Of a DNA stretch of 64,000 nt, positions 44,301 to 58,200 are shown in pieces (positions within the stretch are counted from its first letter, which is position 1; the number at the start of each line of letters is the position of its first letter). Both the position numbers and the translations under genes were made by a program. The stretch lies in contig OW285196.1 in NCBI GenBank assembly GCA_935421135.1, positions 12,211,001-12,275,000 on the forward strand, given 5' to 3'. The notes below the pieces were generated by a model. That model ran no database searches, was not told where the DNA came from, and worked only from the letters and a program-made list of their open reading frames with translations. This DNA is from Bugulina stolonifera (lineage: Eukaryota > Bryozoa > Gymnolaemata > Cheilostomatida > Bugulidae).

Positions 44301-47300
44301 GGATAGAATGCGATTCTCTAAGACAAAAACACAAACCAAATTATTCAATGAGCGCAGATAAAATAAAACCTTTACCGGTTGAATTAGAATAGGATATCTA
44401 AAAACATGTGGAAGGGAATATTTATTTGTAGGAAAAATTAACAAATAACAAGACAGGTGCAGACGAACCTGATGTCCAACGATATCTGTGGCTCTTATGG
44501 ACACATTATATAGAGATTTCTCCTCAAAGTCAAACACTGCATTGCTGATCAATATCCCAGAATTAGGGTTTATTGAGAACATTCCGGACTCTTCTACAAA
44601 ACCATGAAACAGCAACATATTATTATAAACTATTATATATTAGCATAACAAGAGAGAGAGAGCTCAAGAGACATAGTACACAACATCTATGTGGTAGATA
44701 TATACTATGCTCATGCTGTTATCTCACCTGGATTAGTAATCTCATATGTAAGTGCTGATTGGCTCTCTCCACTCAAAGCTGTAATAAAGGTTCCTATTGG
44801 TTCATTTTCTCTAATTTCAGCAGTAAATGATGTAGAGGCAAATGACGGAGGTCTTTCGTCAGCCACTGTCACAAACACCTACAGACACCAAATACAACAA
44901 AAGTATATTACTAAGTGAAAAAAGCATGAGAAAGCAGGAAAATAATCAATTTTTATGTTTTTTATGCAAAGAACTTATTCATTTATCTTTTTTAACTTTC
45001 AGGCTCTTTGTATTATTTGGAATAACACAAAAGCTGAGAGAATAATGGATTGCCCTACCTTCACCAGACATGTGGAGCTAAGTTGAGGAGATCCCATATC
45101 ATTGGCCATCACTGTCAATTCATACTGAGACCTGATATCCAAGTCTAAGTTCCTTGCCAGTGTTATAATACCAAGATTGGCATCGATACCAAACGTATAG
45201 CCAACATTTCCTAAAACATAGCTCAAATAGTTGTATGTATCATGCCACTGTGGCCATAAGCATAATATGCACATGCTATACAGATAGCTTAAAGGTCACA
45301 AGTGAGATGCCAGACAAACTCGCCAACTACTGAGGGCACACGCATACATGTACGTTTACTATAGCATTGCATGCCTGGAGACAACAATGAAATCACCTTG
45401 ACATAGCACGAGTTTCCTGCTTTTTTTATTTGTTTAATATCGATTAACTTGAAAAAGTCCACAGGCTAGATGTTACCCAAAAGTACAACAAAGAATAGCC
45501 TTGGGTTCACAGAAAAATAAGATAAAGATTGTAAAATGAATTTTTGAGGTTATTACTAAATGGGTTCATAAATAATATCTTATTAGTCCTCGCAACAAAA
45601 AAACAACTCAACCAGTAAAATGTCGACTAATTGTAAAAAACTGCAAGGTGAATGTACACTTCATTTATACAGGAAGTAATCGGTAATGGCACGGAGCACG
45701 TGCAGACCAATCACTGTAAGCTACATGAACCACTAGGAGAAACTATATCAAATAATGTGGGTGTGAATAAAACACACAGTGTAACCTTCTGTCTGTCTTC
45801 GATTTATAACCCAGTGAGAGTTGACTAATAGAGTAGGTCAAGGTTAATGTTCACGAGACAATGCAAAACGAGCTACTAATCGTAAGAAGTCCACATAAAT
45901 TACCTTCAATGGTACACTCTGAACCATTTCTAGTGCAATTATCTGCGTGGTCAAACAATAACGAAATTATAGGAAAAGCCATATTTGAGAAGCACATGGA
46001 TGTAATATCAAATTTGGATGTACACTTACAGCCAGACATATCGCTTGTACAAGGCTGAATGACCCTCATTTAAATCTCCAATCCTTTCAATAAATTTGTA
46101 GCAACCCATTTTCTACTCTAATGCAAGTCATCAAATTTAAATGGTAATCAGTATCAATGGGCGGAGTTCATATTATAGTAAAATACTGTGAAAGGCGCTT
46201 ACCTGATTGGAGTGAATATTGAATCCTAGAGTTATCTCCCTTGTCTTTGTCAGTAGCCTGTACCGTTATAACCTTAGTTCCAACAATAGATCTCTCATGT
46301 ATGCTCTTAGTTAGAGAGTTGGTAATAAACATGGGGGCGTGATCATTGTGGTCCTACAGGAAAAGAAAGTACTGTTATATATCACCGTAGCAACGCACGA
46401 GTAACATTCCAATTTTATTAGTACAAGAAAAAAATTAAATTTTAATTTGTAATTTGCCCAGTAGTCCCGTGTCTTAGCTAGGAGGTAGTTTTAGTTTAAA
46501 CTATGACATCACTTCCTGCTACTTGCCTCAACGTTTATGATTACTCTAGCGTAATCGGAGAACTCATTGAATCCATTATCATTCACTTTAACTATCAGCT
46601 CATGTCTGTGATTCGTCTCATGGTCCAGAGGCATCAATGTGGAGACAACTCCTAAAAGATGATACCATAACTATTAATTATAGACTAGTTATGATAGCCT
46701 ACATGCAATGGTATTTTATTGGATACTAAACCACTTGATATGTAGATAGTCTCTAAACGAGACAGAACTTTCAACCACACCAACAAATTTATATTACTTC
46801 ATAAAATAAGAAGCAACTTTTCTCTAAAACAACGTTACTGCCATGATGAAAATATAGCAAATAAACATTTTTATAATGTCAGATGTTGAAGTCAAGAAAG
46901 GGCTCACCAGTAGAATGGTCGACACCAAACAGCTTGTAGCTTTCGTTGTTACTAGCGGAGTGCAGGAAATAGACAAGAGTATCATCAGCATCATCATCAG
47001 TAGCGGACAACTCCACGATGTCAGTTCCTATATCAATGCTTTCTTTGACCGTCACATTGTATACTCTGAGGCTAAACTGGGGCTGAAACTCGTTTACTTT
47101 CGATATCTTTATCGGTAACTAAAAAAGAAACATTAACAAGGTCATTGATCACATGACCAAAATTGACCAATCATTTAATTAGACTCAAGTTGAACTGAAT
47201 ACTGATTAGCTGATAGGTTAGCTTCAACAATAAGCATACATTTTATATCTATCCTCAACGAACCACAAAGGCATTTGCTAAAGTGGCATAGACTGTGCTC

Positions 47301-50300
47301 TACTTACTCTACCATAGACTGTATTCTACTTACTGTAGCATAGGCTGTGTTATAACCATCAGTAGCCGATATGTTGAGTAGATACTCAGATTTGGTCTCA
47401 AAGTCTAATTTACCCGCAACTTCTACAACGCCTGTCGCTGGCTGAATAGAGAACATTGGGAAACCGTTAGACTCAGCTCCATCTAAAAAGATAACCATTG
47501 TTCATACTTCAACACAAACTCCCCATACAAGATATTAATTGGTGCATTGTGTTATTCATCATTGTAATAATGTCAAGGAAGTCTGTGGTTTATAGCTAAA
47601 GATAGTTGGAGGAAAGATGGTTCACTTTGCCCCACCCACATACAGGGTTCCGGCGAGACAGGGAGTTGTGATACCTTAGTCAGCAAGTCGTCATTCACAC
47701 ATACAACACATAGTTTAGACAACTAGATGCTATTCTAATGGCTATCCAAAACTCAGTAGAAAATGGTGGGAGATGTTTCATTCCACTATCTTTTTCACAA
47801 TCTTTATGCATAGAATATAAGTTATGTATAACATGTAACACAACGTCAATGGTACGTACCAACAATGCTGTACCAGAGCCTGCTACTATCAGCATCTGTA
47901 GCAAACACTATTCCAACTACCTCAAACACAGGTACCGTTTCCAGCAATATCTCTGGCTGTAGAGGTAGGAACTCGGGAGTAACCTCTGACTTTGGAGAAT
48001 CCTCTATTAGTTCAAAGTGCACGTCGATAGAATTCTCCTTTGGTTCTGCCCCACCATCTGTAGCTTTTACCTGTATACGAGAGGATAACGTCTGCAGGGA
48101 AACATAGAGCTCATTGTGGAAACGACCGTTATTAAGTAGACAAGCACAGAAAAGTTCCACATGTAAATGTACAAATAGCGGACAGATTGGAATAGAGTTA
48201 TTCTACTGCAACATGGCAGCTTATGTAGAATTCTCAGATTCTCTCACAGGAGATCATATTAGATGTAGTCCATTGAAAATTTATGTCAACTGTTACACAT
48301 CGATACGTTCATAACATTTAGTTTGAAACAGTCTGTCCATTAACCATGTATAACTCTTCACTTGTACATAGAATATTCTAGAACAACCTATCCCTTGACT
48401 CAAAATAGACTTCAGTATAACTTTGATGGGAGGCCAAGAGAAAGCAGAAAATAAGATTGAATGAACTGTGAGATGATTTAGATAAAAATATATCCACGGA
48501 ATAAATGATAATTGGTTTAGAATAAAAAACATATAATAGCTTCACTGTATAAAATGAAGATAAAAAGCATGCTTATTTCTCCAAACAGTTTGCAAGACAC
48601 CTGCTCCTCTTTCAACAGAATTGAAGACACCTGTTCTACCCAAAATCGCCAACCAGTGTTATTGGAAAAATCAGCAATTTGAGGTTCGAGAAGAAAAAGT
48701 GTTTAAATTCAATGTGCCGAGGTTCTAATCCCGTTGGTTAAATTAAGCTACTTCCTGTATTATATTGTTATTATACCAGCATATCCTTAACCATAAAGTT
48801 GGCGAGAAAACCGTAGGTATTAGAACGAATGAGGATACGAGAAGACAAGCTCCACTGCCCAAGTAGAAATATTGAAAAGCATGCAATGAGTGCTTACTGG
48901 GTTACTCTAACATAGATACCAAAGACAGACTAGATTCTACACTTTATACTCTTTGATATTACCATCACACCTACCCATATGTGTAACAATTCGCTGTTCT
49001 AAACATACATAGCAGCATGTCAAACGACATAAACTGATCAATATCACACACCACATATAGCTTGCCGTCATCGTCCACATTTTATATTGCTAATTAGTAA
49101 ATAACTGGTAAAAAAGTGAACTTGTTTGAATTTGAAAATCACAACTATGGAAAGACTACAGCGTCACACCGTTTTAGTAGTAAGACAAATGAATGTAAAT
49201 ACGTGCGTTGGTAAAACCATCTAACAACAGATCTAGTTAGTGTCATATTTAGTGTACAGAAGGAGGTGCTCACCTGTACCGACATCTTATCCGAAGATGG
49301 CCAGTCGGATTTAAGGAAGAGCTGCCCAGTAAGAGAGTTTATTCTCCACAAATCTCGGTCAGAGCTCTGAGGAATGCTGTACGAGACGGTGCCATTCTCC
49401 CCCTTGTCTTTATCAGATGCCACTACTCGGTACACAGGCTTCCTGCGGTCAAGAGACCTGTATATAGAAGATATCATGGTTATCATATACATACACATAA
49501 AACATAACATAAACTGCAAGGCAATGATCATGGATGATTTTACATGAAGGTTCCATGCCATAAGACAAACCGTCTTTTAGTACGGGAAGCCTCAGAAAAA
49601 TATACAACTGCTAATACCATTGTAGTGATACAACGAGACTAAACGAGTTAGCCAAAACTCTATGCCCTCTAACAGAGCCAGTGAGCTATTGATCGTAGAC
49701 TTTGGTCCAAGAATATTTCACAGCCTATCCTTAACATATCCACCTAAAGCACCATTAGAGCTTGGAGCTTAGGTTGAAGACAACCAGGACAAGGGAGGAT
49801 AACTCACCTGAGGACAGGGACAGAGAGTTTTCCCTGACTATTCCAAATAGGGAGATTATCGTTCTCATCGGTGACGGTGATCCACACCTGGACAGTGGAG
49901 GACAGAGCCACTGGGATACCACCATCGCTGATGCTAACCTGTAAGACATCACAGTATTTTAGAGTTGCCCTACCTATCATAGGGAGGGACCTAATAGAGT
50001 AATTACTTCATCAAGTATAGAGTATAGAGTATAGACATAACCACACCCTTCGATGTGCAGAAAAATTCTCCTGTTGAAATACATAAATTTTGAGCACCGT
50101 AGAGCTAATTCTATCTAACGTTAAAATTGAGATGCCAAAAGAATGCTCATGATCCTGAACACATTTTGAAGTTGTCTCCCAAATGCACATGTCAATCAAT
50201 TTTAGAAGATGGACAACTCCAAAGCAGAAACAGGTAAATGGAAGTAATTAGACTTTGAATACTAGTAGAAGTAATAGTATATAATAATTTACCTCTAAAG

Positions 50301-52221
50301 TAATCACTTCTTCGCTCTCTCGGTCTAAGGTTCGTCTTGTTGTACTGATAACTCCTACAGTGAGAGGAGTGGAGTATTAGTAAAGCTACTATACTAGTAC
50401 TACCAGTTATATAATACTGGTTACTGCTAGCTAGAAACTAGTAACTGCTACTATTACTACTGCTACATAAGGTGTCAATGATAACATTGATAAGAGTTCA
50501 TTCAATGTCCTCTTACAACTCATTCATTTAATTTATTAACTATATCACAGCTGTAGGACCAGTATCACCTGTATACAGACTTTATACCTAAACTTAGCCT
50601 AAATAACCACTTACCAATACGAAGGGTATGTACTACACCCAACAATTACATTATTACTCTATATAATAGGCTAATTGTCAATGTAAATTTACTGCAATGT
50701 AGTGTGTCACCTAAGTTAAATAATTAACCAGAAACAATGGATAGATTATAGTCTACATAAGCAATTGGTACCTAAAAAGACCTTCAATAAACAACTAATT
50801 ACCCCAAACATAACAGTTCTAGTAAATGGTGGGCCATATAAACATGCCACTCACAATGGGCCACCCAAATACTGATATTTTTACAACTGCAGGCCAGGCA
50901 TGGCTGTCAGCAGCTAATGAGTCAGGTATAATAAAGATAGAACAATGGATCCATACTAGTGCACTTGTTGACACTTGCTAGGTTAGATGGAGTGAAGTGA
51001 TAGCAGGTACTTGTATATAAACACTACCATTATATTACCTGCTATATAGAGTGTAGATGTAGACATACTAATACTATTATAGACATAAGTAGCTATATTC
51101 ACGACTAGAGTAAATATACATTAATGTGTTTATGTTAGGCAGATATAGTCAGAGAGAAGGTCCACACTACTACAACCAGTAAACTGTGGTCTGTCTACTC
51201 TAAGCAGTGAATAACAACTACTTCCGATGCAGAATGCAAGTTATTATTTCAACAAACTAACACGTAGACTATACTAAAAGCTATACACCTACTCTGTGTA
51301 CTGATTATTTCTGCTGGAAAATCTTGATACACATCAAACTATTTTACAACATCCGTGTTTCCATGATATAGGTGACTTTGAATTGAAGCTTAACATCATG
51401 GAAACTCTGCAGATCTTTCAGTAAGATGTATAACTAAGATCAAAGAGTACACTACACATGTAATAGCTCACCTGTCTTAGGATGTATAGAGAATCTACTC
51501 TGTGTGTTCCCTCCAGCTATACTGTATGTCAAATCCGATGTACTGTCTCTATCCTTTGCCTGCGGTATGTAATATCAGTCTATAGTATAGCACATAAAAC
51601 TAACACATAGAGTGTGATATTTAGTACACAAAACTTATCCATAGGACATAGATTATAGTTTTACAAGAAGAAGCAATAGAACTGCTATTTAGACTGTGGA
51701 CTCACCACAACTGTGGCAACTTGTTGGTTGGCGGGACTATTCTCCCGCACTGACACATAGTAGACAGGTTGACTAGGTTCTGGGGCATTATCATTCACAT
51801 CTGTCACTTCAATGTAGACGTCTACAGAGCTGGAGAGAGGTACAGAACCATAATCCTGTGCGTAGACAGTCAGCCAATAGGAGGGTCGAGTTTCACGGTC
51901 CAATAATACTGCAGTCTTTATCTCACCTGGAATTAGTAACACATCAGTATTATATACCTGGCAGCATCTTCGCTGCTTTAGTAATAGAGTGGCCAATTCT
52001 TCTGGGTAGCAGGAAGCATAGAAGTATAAAATTACAACGTCGTTATACGGACTAAAATAGCGCAGGCAAAAATATAATATTCTGTACTTCAGCATTATTA
52101 ATAACACTATATACTGTAAACACTTTACAATGTACTACAACAATTTTCACCAGACTGTCACTACAGCTCTTACAATACAACTACTAATGTATTACCACCA
52201 CCACTACTGCTGCTGCTGCTG

Positions 52222-52256
<35 letters not shown>

Positions 52257-55200
52257 ACTACTACTAGCTACAATTACTCACCAGTATCATCAATGGTGAA
52301 GCTACCAAGACCAGAACCACTGCGTATAGAATAAGACACCCTGTGGTCAGAGACTGCGAGATCATTATCTATGGCCTTGACCTTGAGCACAGCAGTACCG
52401 GGTTGAGTCGACTCTGGTACAGCCTTCTCATAAGCCCTTTGCTCAAACACTGGTCTGTTGGCGTTCTCATTCACATCTATAACTTCAACCTACAATAGTA
52501 TCGCATGCACTACAACACGTGGTATTCCAGCTACACTAGTGCTACTAGAGTTATCTTTCCACAAACTATTATAATTTCCAATAGCGGTGGTCTAAGCCAA
52601 ATTCTAAAAATGCAGCATTACTAAAGTTTATCTACCTTCGTAAAACTTTTTAATCACATTGAACAGTGCAAATTTTTGCTGCAATAAATGCTATTCTTTA
52701 TCAAAATATTGCCTATTAAAAAAGGAATCAATCACAGATTTTACCAAATAAATGTGTCCTGGCCCACAATTTAATTAACATTCTAATAGTGTGGTGAAGA
52801 GAGACAATAATGAAGCCTGGGGTGTTAAAACAATACAGGGTGGTCACTTCAATACCCATCAATATCTAGTTTATCATTGTCACAGTCAATAGGCTGTTAT
52901 AGAATTGCTTCACATCCATGCATACAATCATGTAGTAGCATCTAGGTAAAACTATTTAATTCCTTGCATACCTAAATATTTATTGAAGGAACATGTCAAG
53001 GATGTACAGGGCATTCCTTGTTTGGTATACACCCATCAGTCACACCTACACGACAGTGTAACCTACACATACTGCATAGCATGTGGTTGGCAGTCTATCC
53101 ATCCACCTTGCTGATCTTATAAGAGAATTGGAAGTTATCTCCCATGCCTAAGTTAAAGACTATCAGAGTCAATGAAATATTCTTCTACATAATATGACTT
53201 ACCACAAGATCACAGCTCGACTTTAATGGTATGGTGCCGTTATCACGTGCTCTTACTGTTATCCTATAAATCGTCTTTCGCTCATAGTCTAGCTTCTTCA
53301 ACAATTTAACTATTCCAGTATATTTATCAATATGGAACATGTCCTCCACACCTACAACACATAGGTAGAACAAATTAGCCTGAAATCCACAAGTTATAGC
53401 CTGCGCCCCAATGAAACGAACTGATAGAGGATTATTATGACAAAGTTGTTCAAAGTATAGAGCATTATTTTTATAACAGAAGAAAGGCTAGCTGTATAAG
53501 CCCATGCACTTATAGCGGAGAGTAATTACCATATGTATATACAAGTACAGAAGGCAAAGTGAACACAGAAACAATAGACTATCTATCAGCATCCACCACC
53601 TTAACCCAAGCTGATGAATACAAAAATTAGCTACATATAACAACCTAGGTACGTAAAATTCCCACAATGCCACATGCAGACTGAGCACCTAGTAATAGTG
53701 AATAGGAGAACTGATACATAAATGAGTGAGTTATGAACAGGAGAGAACTTGGACAACGATGTCACAGTTAGGGGACTGAAGATAGAGTAGAGATTGGAAT
53801 TGGACAAGACAGTGCTGAGTTATGACATCAGCTGAATACAGACTACCATGCCACCCGTCTGGTTATCCACATGGAGTAGAAGAAATGTAATAGAGACAAA
53901 AGAATTCCTATCGTAGTATCGATCTTGACAGCCGTCGGACAGACATGCAGCAGAAAAGTATAAATAAAACATCAACCACCAAAGTGAGTAGCCGTCGTCG
54001 TACACTGCATACCCCCCCCCCCCCCCCCCCATAAACCAATAGCATCGACAAACATGTAAAGAGATGAAATAAAAGGGACGGGCATAAGATTAGATGTTGG
54101 AAGAATACATTTACACATGTAGCCCGTTATCATGTTAGACTACACATATTTATAGGGCAGGTTTATGATAGCGAGGAGAGCATGGCAGGGAAAGAACTGC
54201 GGGCTATACTCTGTATATGTTACCAATACCTGTCTGCTCACTAGTGAGGCCATGCCGCCGTCCTGGAAACCAACACACAACGTCATAACTACCCAGAATT
54301 ATATTGATCTGACCTTCACCTATGGTCAATCCATTTACCACAATACATAAATTAAGCTAGGTGATTTTATTAATTGAAAAATTCAAATTAAGTTTTGTGA
54401 AACTAAGTCAAGTAGATGAAAAATGATTCTATCAAGATATTTCATCACAATAGAATTAAAATTATAATTTAGAAATCGATTTTATTGCATTTATAGGACA
54501 GTGAACTTTCGTTTGCGAGATATAAAATAAATTAATGATATTTGGATATTTTTTAACTTTTACATAAAAATGCTCAGCTCAAGCACATTATCACATATAT
54601 AGGTCAACAACATGGATGTACCATATAAAGCATACGCAATACATAACACTGTACAATATACAGCAAGAGAAACAATTTACAGTCACACCCATACAGTACG
54701 TATAATAATGATACAACAATATTATCTATTTTATATATCCACAACACTAAGTATCAATATCTGTACCAGCTCAACAGAGATAAAAATGTACATGTCTATT
54801 GCTGACTATCACTGAAATGGTAATACTACAACCAGCTACCAGTTGTAGACAACATTAGCTAGTGGTAGTAATGGACACTGTCCACCACCAATCACTCACC
54901 CATCGATGGACACTGTCCACCACTAGTTACTCACCCTTTATGATCCTATAGCTGACATCTCCACCAGTCGCAGGCAAGTCAGCATCTTGAGCCACCAGGT
55001 TGGTGATAACTGTACCCACAGGCATATCCTCTCGCACTTTGACCCTGAACTCCGATCTCATGAATTGTGGGGCATTATCGTTAACGTCGGTAACGTGAAT
55101 GATTACAGTGGTAGTGGTGAACCTCACTTCCTCATGACCACCTGCGGCGTAGGAATACATTGTCAGTGGGTCTTAGAATAGTTGATGCAACCAAATAGCT

Positions 55201-58200
55201 CATGTTCCAGATGACGATAGACGTATCATGTGAATGAAAGTGATAAGCATCGGAATGGTCAATTTATCGACTGGGTTTGATTTAATTTAAAAACAAGAAG
55301 ATGGCAGCAGTAGCAGAAGTTACCTGGTGTATCGGCAGCCTTCACCTCAAGTATGTGTCTATCTTTGCTCTCTCGGTCCAGTATACCTCTCACCATTATC
55401 TTTCCTGAACTTTCGTCTACTGCAAAGTACGGTGTTTCCGTAACCAAACTGTACTCTATCTACAATTACAACGATGCGAGCAATAATTAGTGTATTGTGT
55501 GTTGTGAAACATATCAATACAAGGTTGCAGTAGAACCTGTAAACATATGCACAATTTATTTACAGCATAGCAACACGAGTTCAACAAATACGGATGAAGT
55601 CAGCAAGTATGAGTATCTAATGAGAATTTCCTAGCTATAGTTACCTTGCCGTTGTTATCGATATCATCATCTCTAGCCATGACTTGTAACACTGTAGTAC
55701 CAATGCTAGCCGTCTCATTGATCTCTGCTTCATAGAACGAATCACTGAGAAATCTGGGTGTATTGTCGTTAGCATCTAGTACTGTTAACCTGAATGACAC
55801 AATATGGAACAGTTAGCATACATTGGTGACATGAATGGGAAATTCTATCGCTTAGATTAGTCAGTCAGTCAGTCAGTCAGTCAGTCAGTCAGTCAGTGAG
55901 TCAGTCAGTCAGTCAGTCAGTCAATCAGCCTGTCTGTCTGTCTGTCATTCAGTCAGGCTGAGAATTCAAAAAAATAAAATGCCTCATATAGCAAAGTAAG
56001 AGGAGTTAGACGGAAGATAAATCACTAGAACAGTAACCAAAAAAGGGTCACCATTCCCACCCCACCTGATGTTGATAGAGGCAGTCTTCTGGTTTCCATC
56101 AGCACTATCTCTAGCTATGACTGTGAGATTATACTTTGGAATTGTCTCCCTGTCTAGCGGAGCAAACACTATCAGTGCTCCAGTACTTCCGTTGATAGCA
56201 AAGTGACCTAAATAGATACAGGATACAGATATACATATAGCAACTAAATGTGAACATACAGTAGTAGCTAGAGAAATACCATAGTCGAATATATAACTAC
56301 AAAATAAAGTTTGATTTTATACAGTGAAACTTGGCCTATAAATGCTATACCATACACTGTAAGTATGCCATGTGGTAGTACACTGTAAACCTCATGTTAA
56401 TCAATGATGTATTTGAGACTAATTATATGCAGAATACCAGCAGACGCAAATGAATCTAGACAGTGTGTGCATTATAACATAGGGTAGGGCTACTTGTCTA
56501 ACAAAATATATGCTGCAGCTGCCACTGATTGAAGCCCTGATAAAGTCAGCAAACATTAATACTTTAACACTCTAGTGACATTTATATCAGTCAATAATAT
56601 TTACAAATTCAACAATATATTGCACATATTGCTGCATTGATAAGATAAAGATATAATCTTGTTTACAAGCCAATTTATGACAACTAATTAGAGGCAGCAC
56701 TTGCAGTCACCTGCTGACTTGTATAGCTCATTATTACATAATAATCAAATAAATATACTAATCCAATGCTATATAATTAAGATCTAGATCTATTAATGAT
56801 AAGCAATAAAAATATGCCAGACATTTTATACCATTTCTTAGAAATTAGAACAAAGACAGTTTTTACCTAAAAGTACATATAGATTATATTGTCTATATTA
56901 CATGACTGCTTAGAAAGGATGTTGCAAAACCTAAGAACTGCATTAGTATAATCACAACAATCATATATTATGCATATGAAATACAATGGTGTACTAGGCT
57001 GGTCATATAAAAAATAACCGTTATATCATGAATATTATTTTTTTATTAAAATGTATTTCAGTTGCAAATAATATTTCAACAGAAAATAAGAAACCTGATT
57101 GATTAGAAATGTCATACCATTCCAAGCTTATAATTATCATAACTATAAAAGTGCAAAGCATTTTGAACATGTAAACTTACAATTTATGTCAACAAGGTAA
57201 ATTAACAATACAAGTACAATAATTACAAATAACTACCATGTAGCATACCCCACCCTACAGGAGAATTTGACTGAGCTATGTAGCTTAGGTTCCTAACTCT
57301 TCAAAATATTATAGGTAGTTAACTACTTTCCTAATCGCCTGCTGTATCCATCTATTTGTAGCACTTAGAGAACAGAGGCTACTACTAATGTAAATCATAA
57401 CATAACACTCAGTAAACAGTAAGCCATAAAAATACCTGTTCCTTCATCAGTCATACATTCCAAACAGGCAAACTGATATACAGACACTGTGCTATTAAAG
57501 CGTTTGAGAACTGAACAAGTGCTGTATATCAACAGAAAGCTAAAAATCAGGCGAACTTGCTCAAATGTTGGAATTGTCAATCCAGTAAAATGCATTTTCA
57601 CAGCTGAAACTAAAAGAATACATATATTAATTTTGTAACTTGAAGTTATGCCCACAACAAAAACTCAAAACTTTGTTGCAAAAATAGGGGTATTACAGTA
57701 ATTAATGATAAACCCATTAATCAAAGTTTTGTCATCCTATGTTGAATGACCTATGAACTTTGAATACAGCATAGGCTACAAACACCAATTAGCCTAAGTA
57801 GAATAGATATGATATGCCCTACCACTGTCTCCTCTTACTACTGCATGCCAGAGCCATACTCAATGGCTCTGCTGCATGCTATGCTGAAGTATAGCGACTA
57901 GACAGACTACAATACAGTATATGCACATGTAGAATGACAACTGTATGCACTATCACTGTATTTCCAGTCACTACAAGTTATTAATATTATTCGCAAAACC
58001 TTCCTCTACACAGTGTCCTGTTGTTGCATATTTATACAATGCACAAATGTGCCTACTTACATGTGCATAGCTCACCGTTTGTAACTCTAATAATACATTA
58101 ACAATATCAGGTGGCACATGTAGGCACTAGTCTATATTTCTATGTACATATACATGTAAATGTACATTGGATTTTGTGTCATAGTGGATTGTACTGACAC

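Noticed and set aside
45851..46069. Cys-containing open frame, possibly EGF-like
   Set aside because: The Cys spacing does not fit an EGF, and including it would split a cadherin repeat whose flanking exons already join in phase.
48071..48093. Alternative acceptor giving TLSSRIQ before VKATDGG
   Set aside because: Also phase 0, but it adds seven residues inside a beta strand. [10 protein letters not shown] is the normal cadherin sequence.
54012..54031. Run of about 20 C
   Set aside because: Homopolymer; its length is probably unreliable and it has no visible role.
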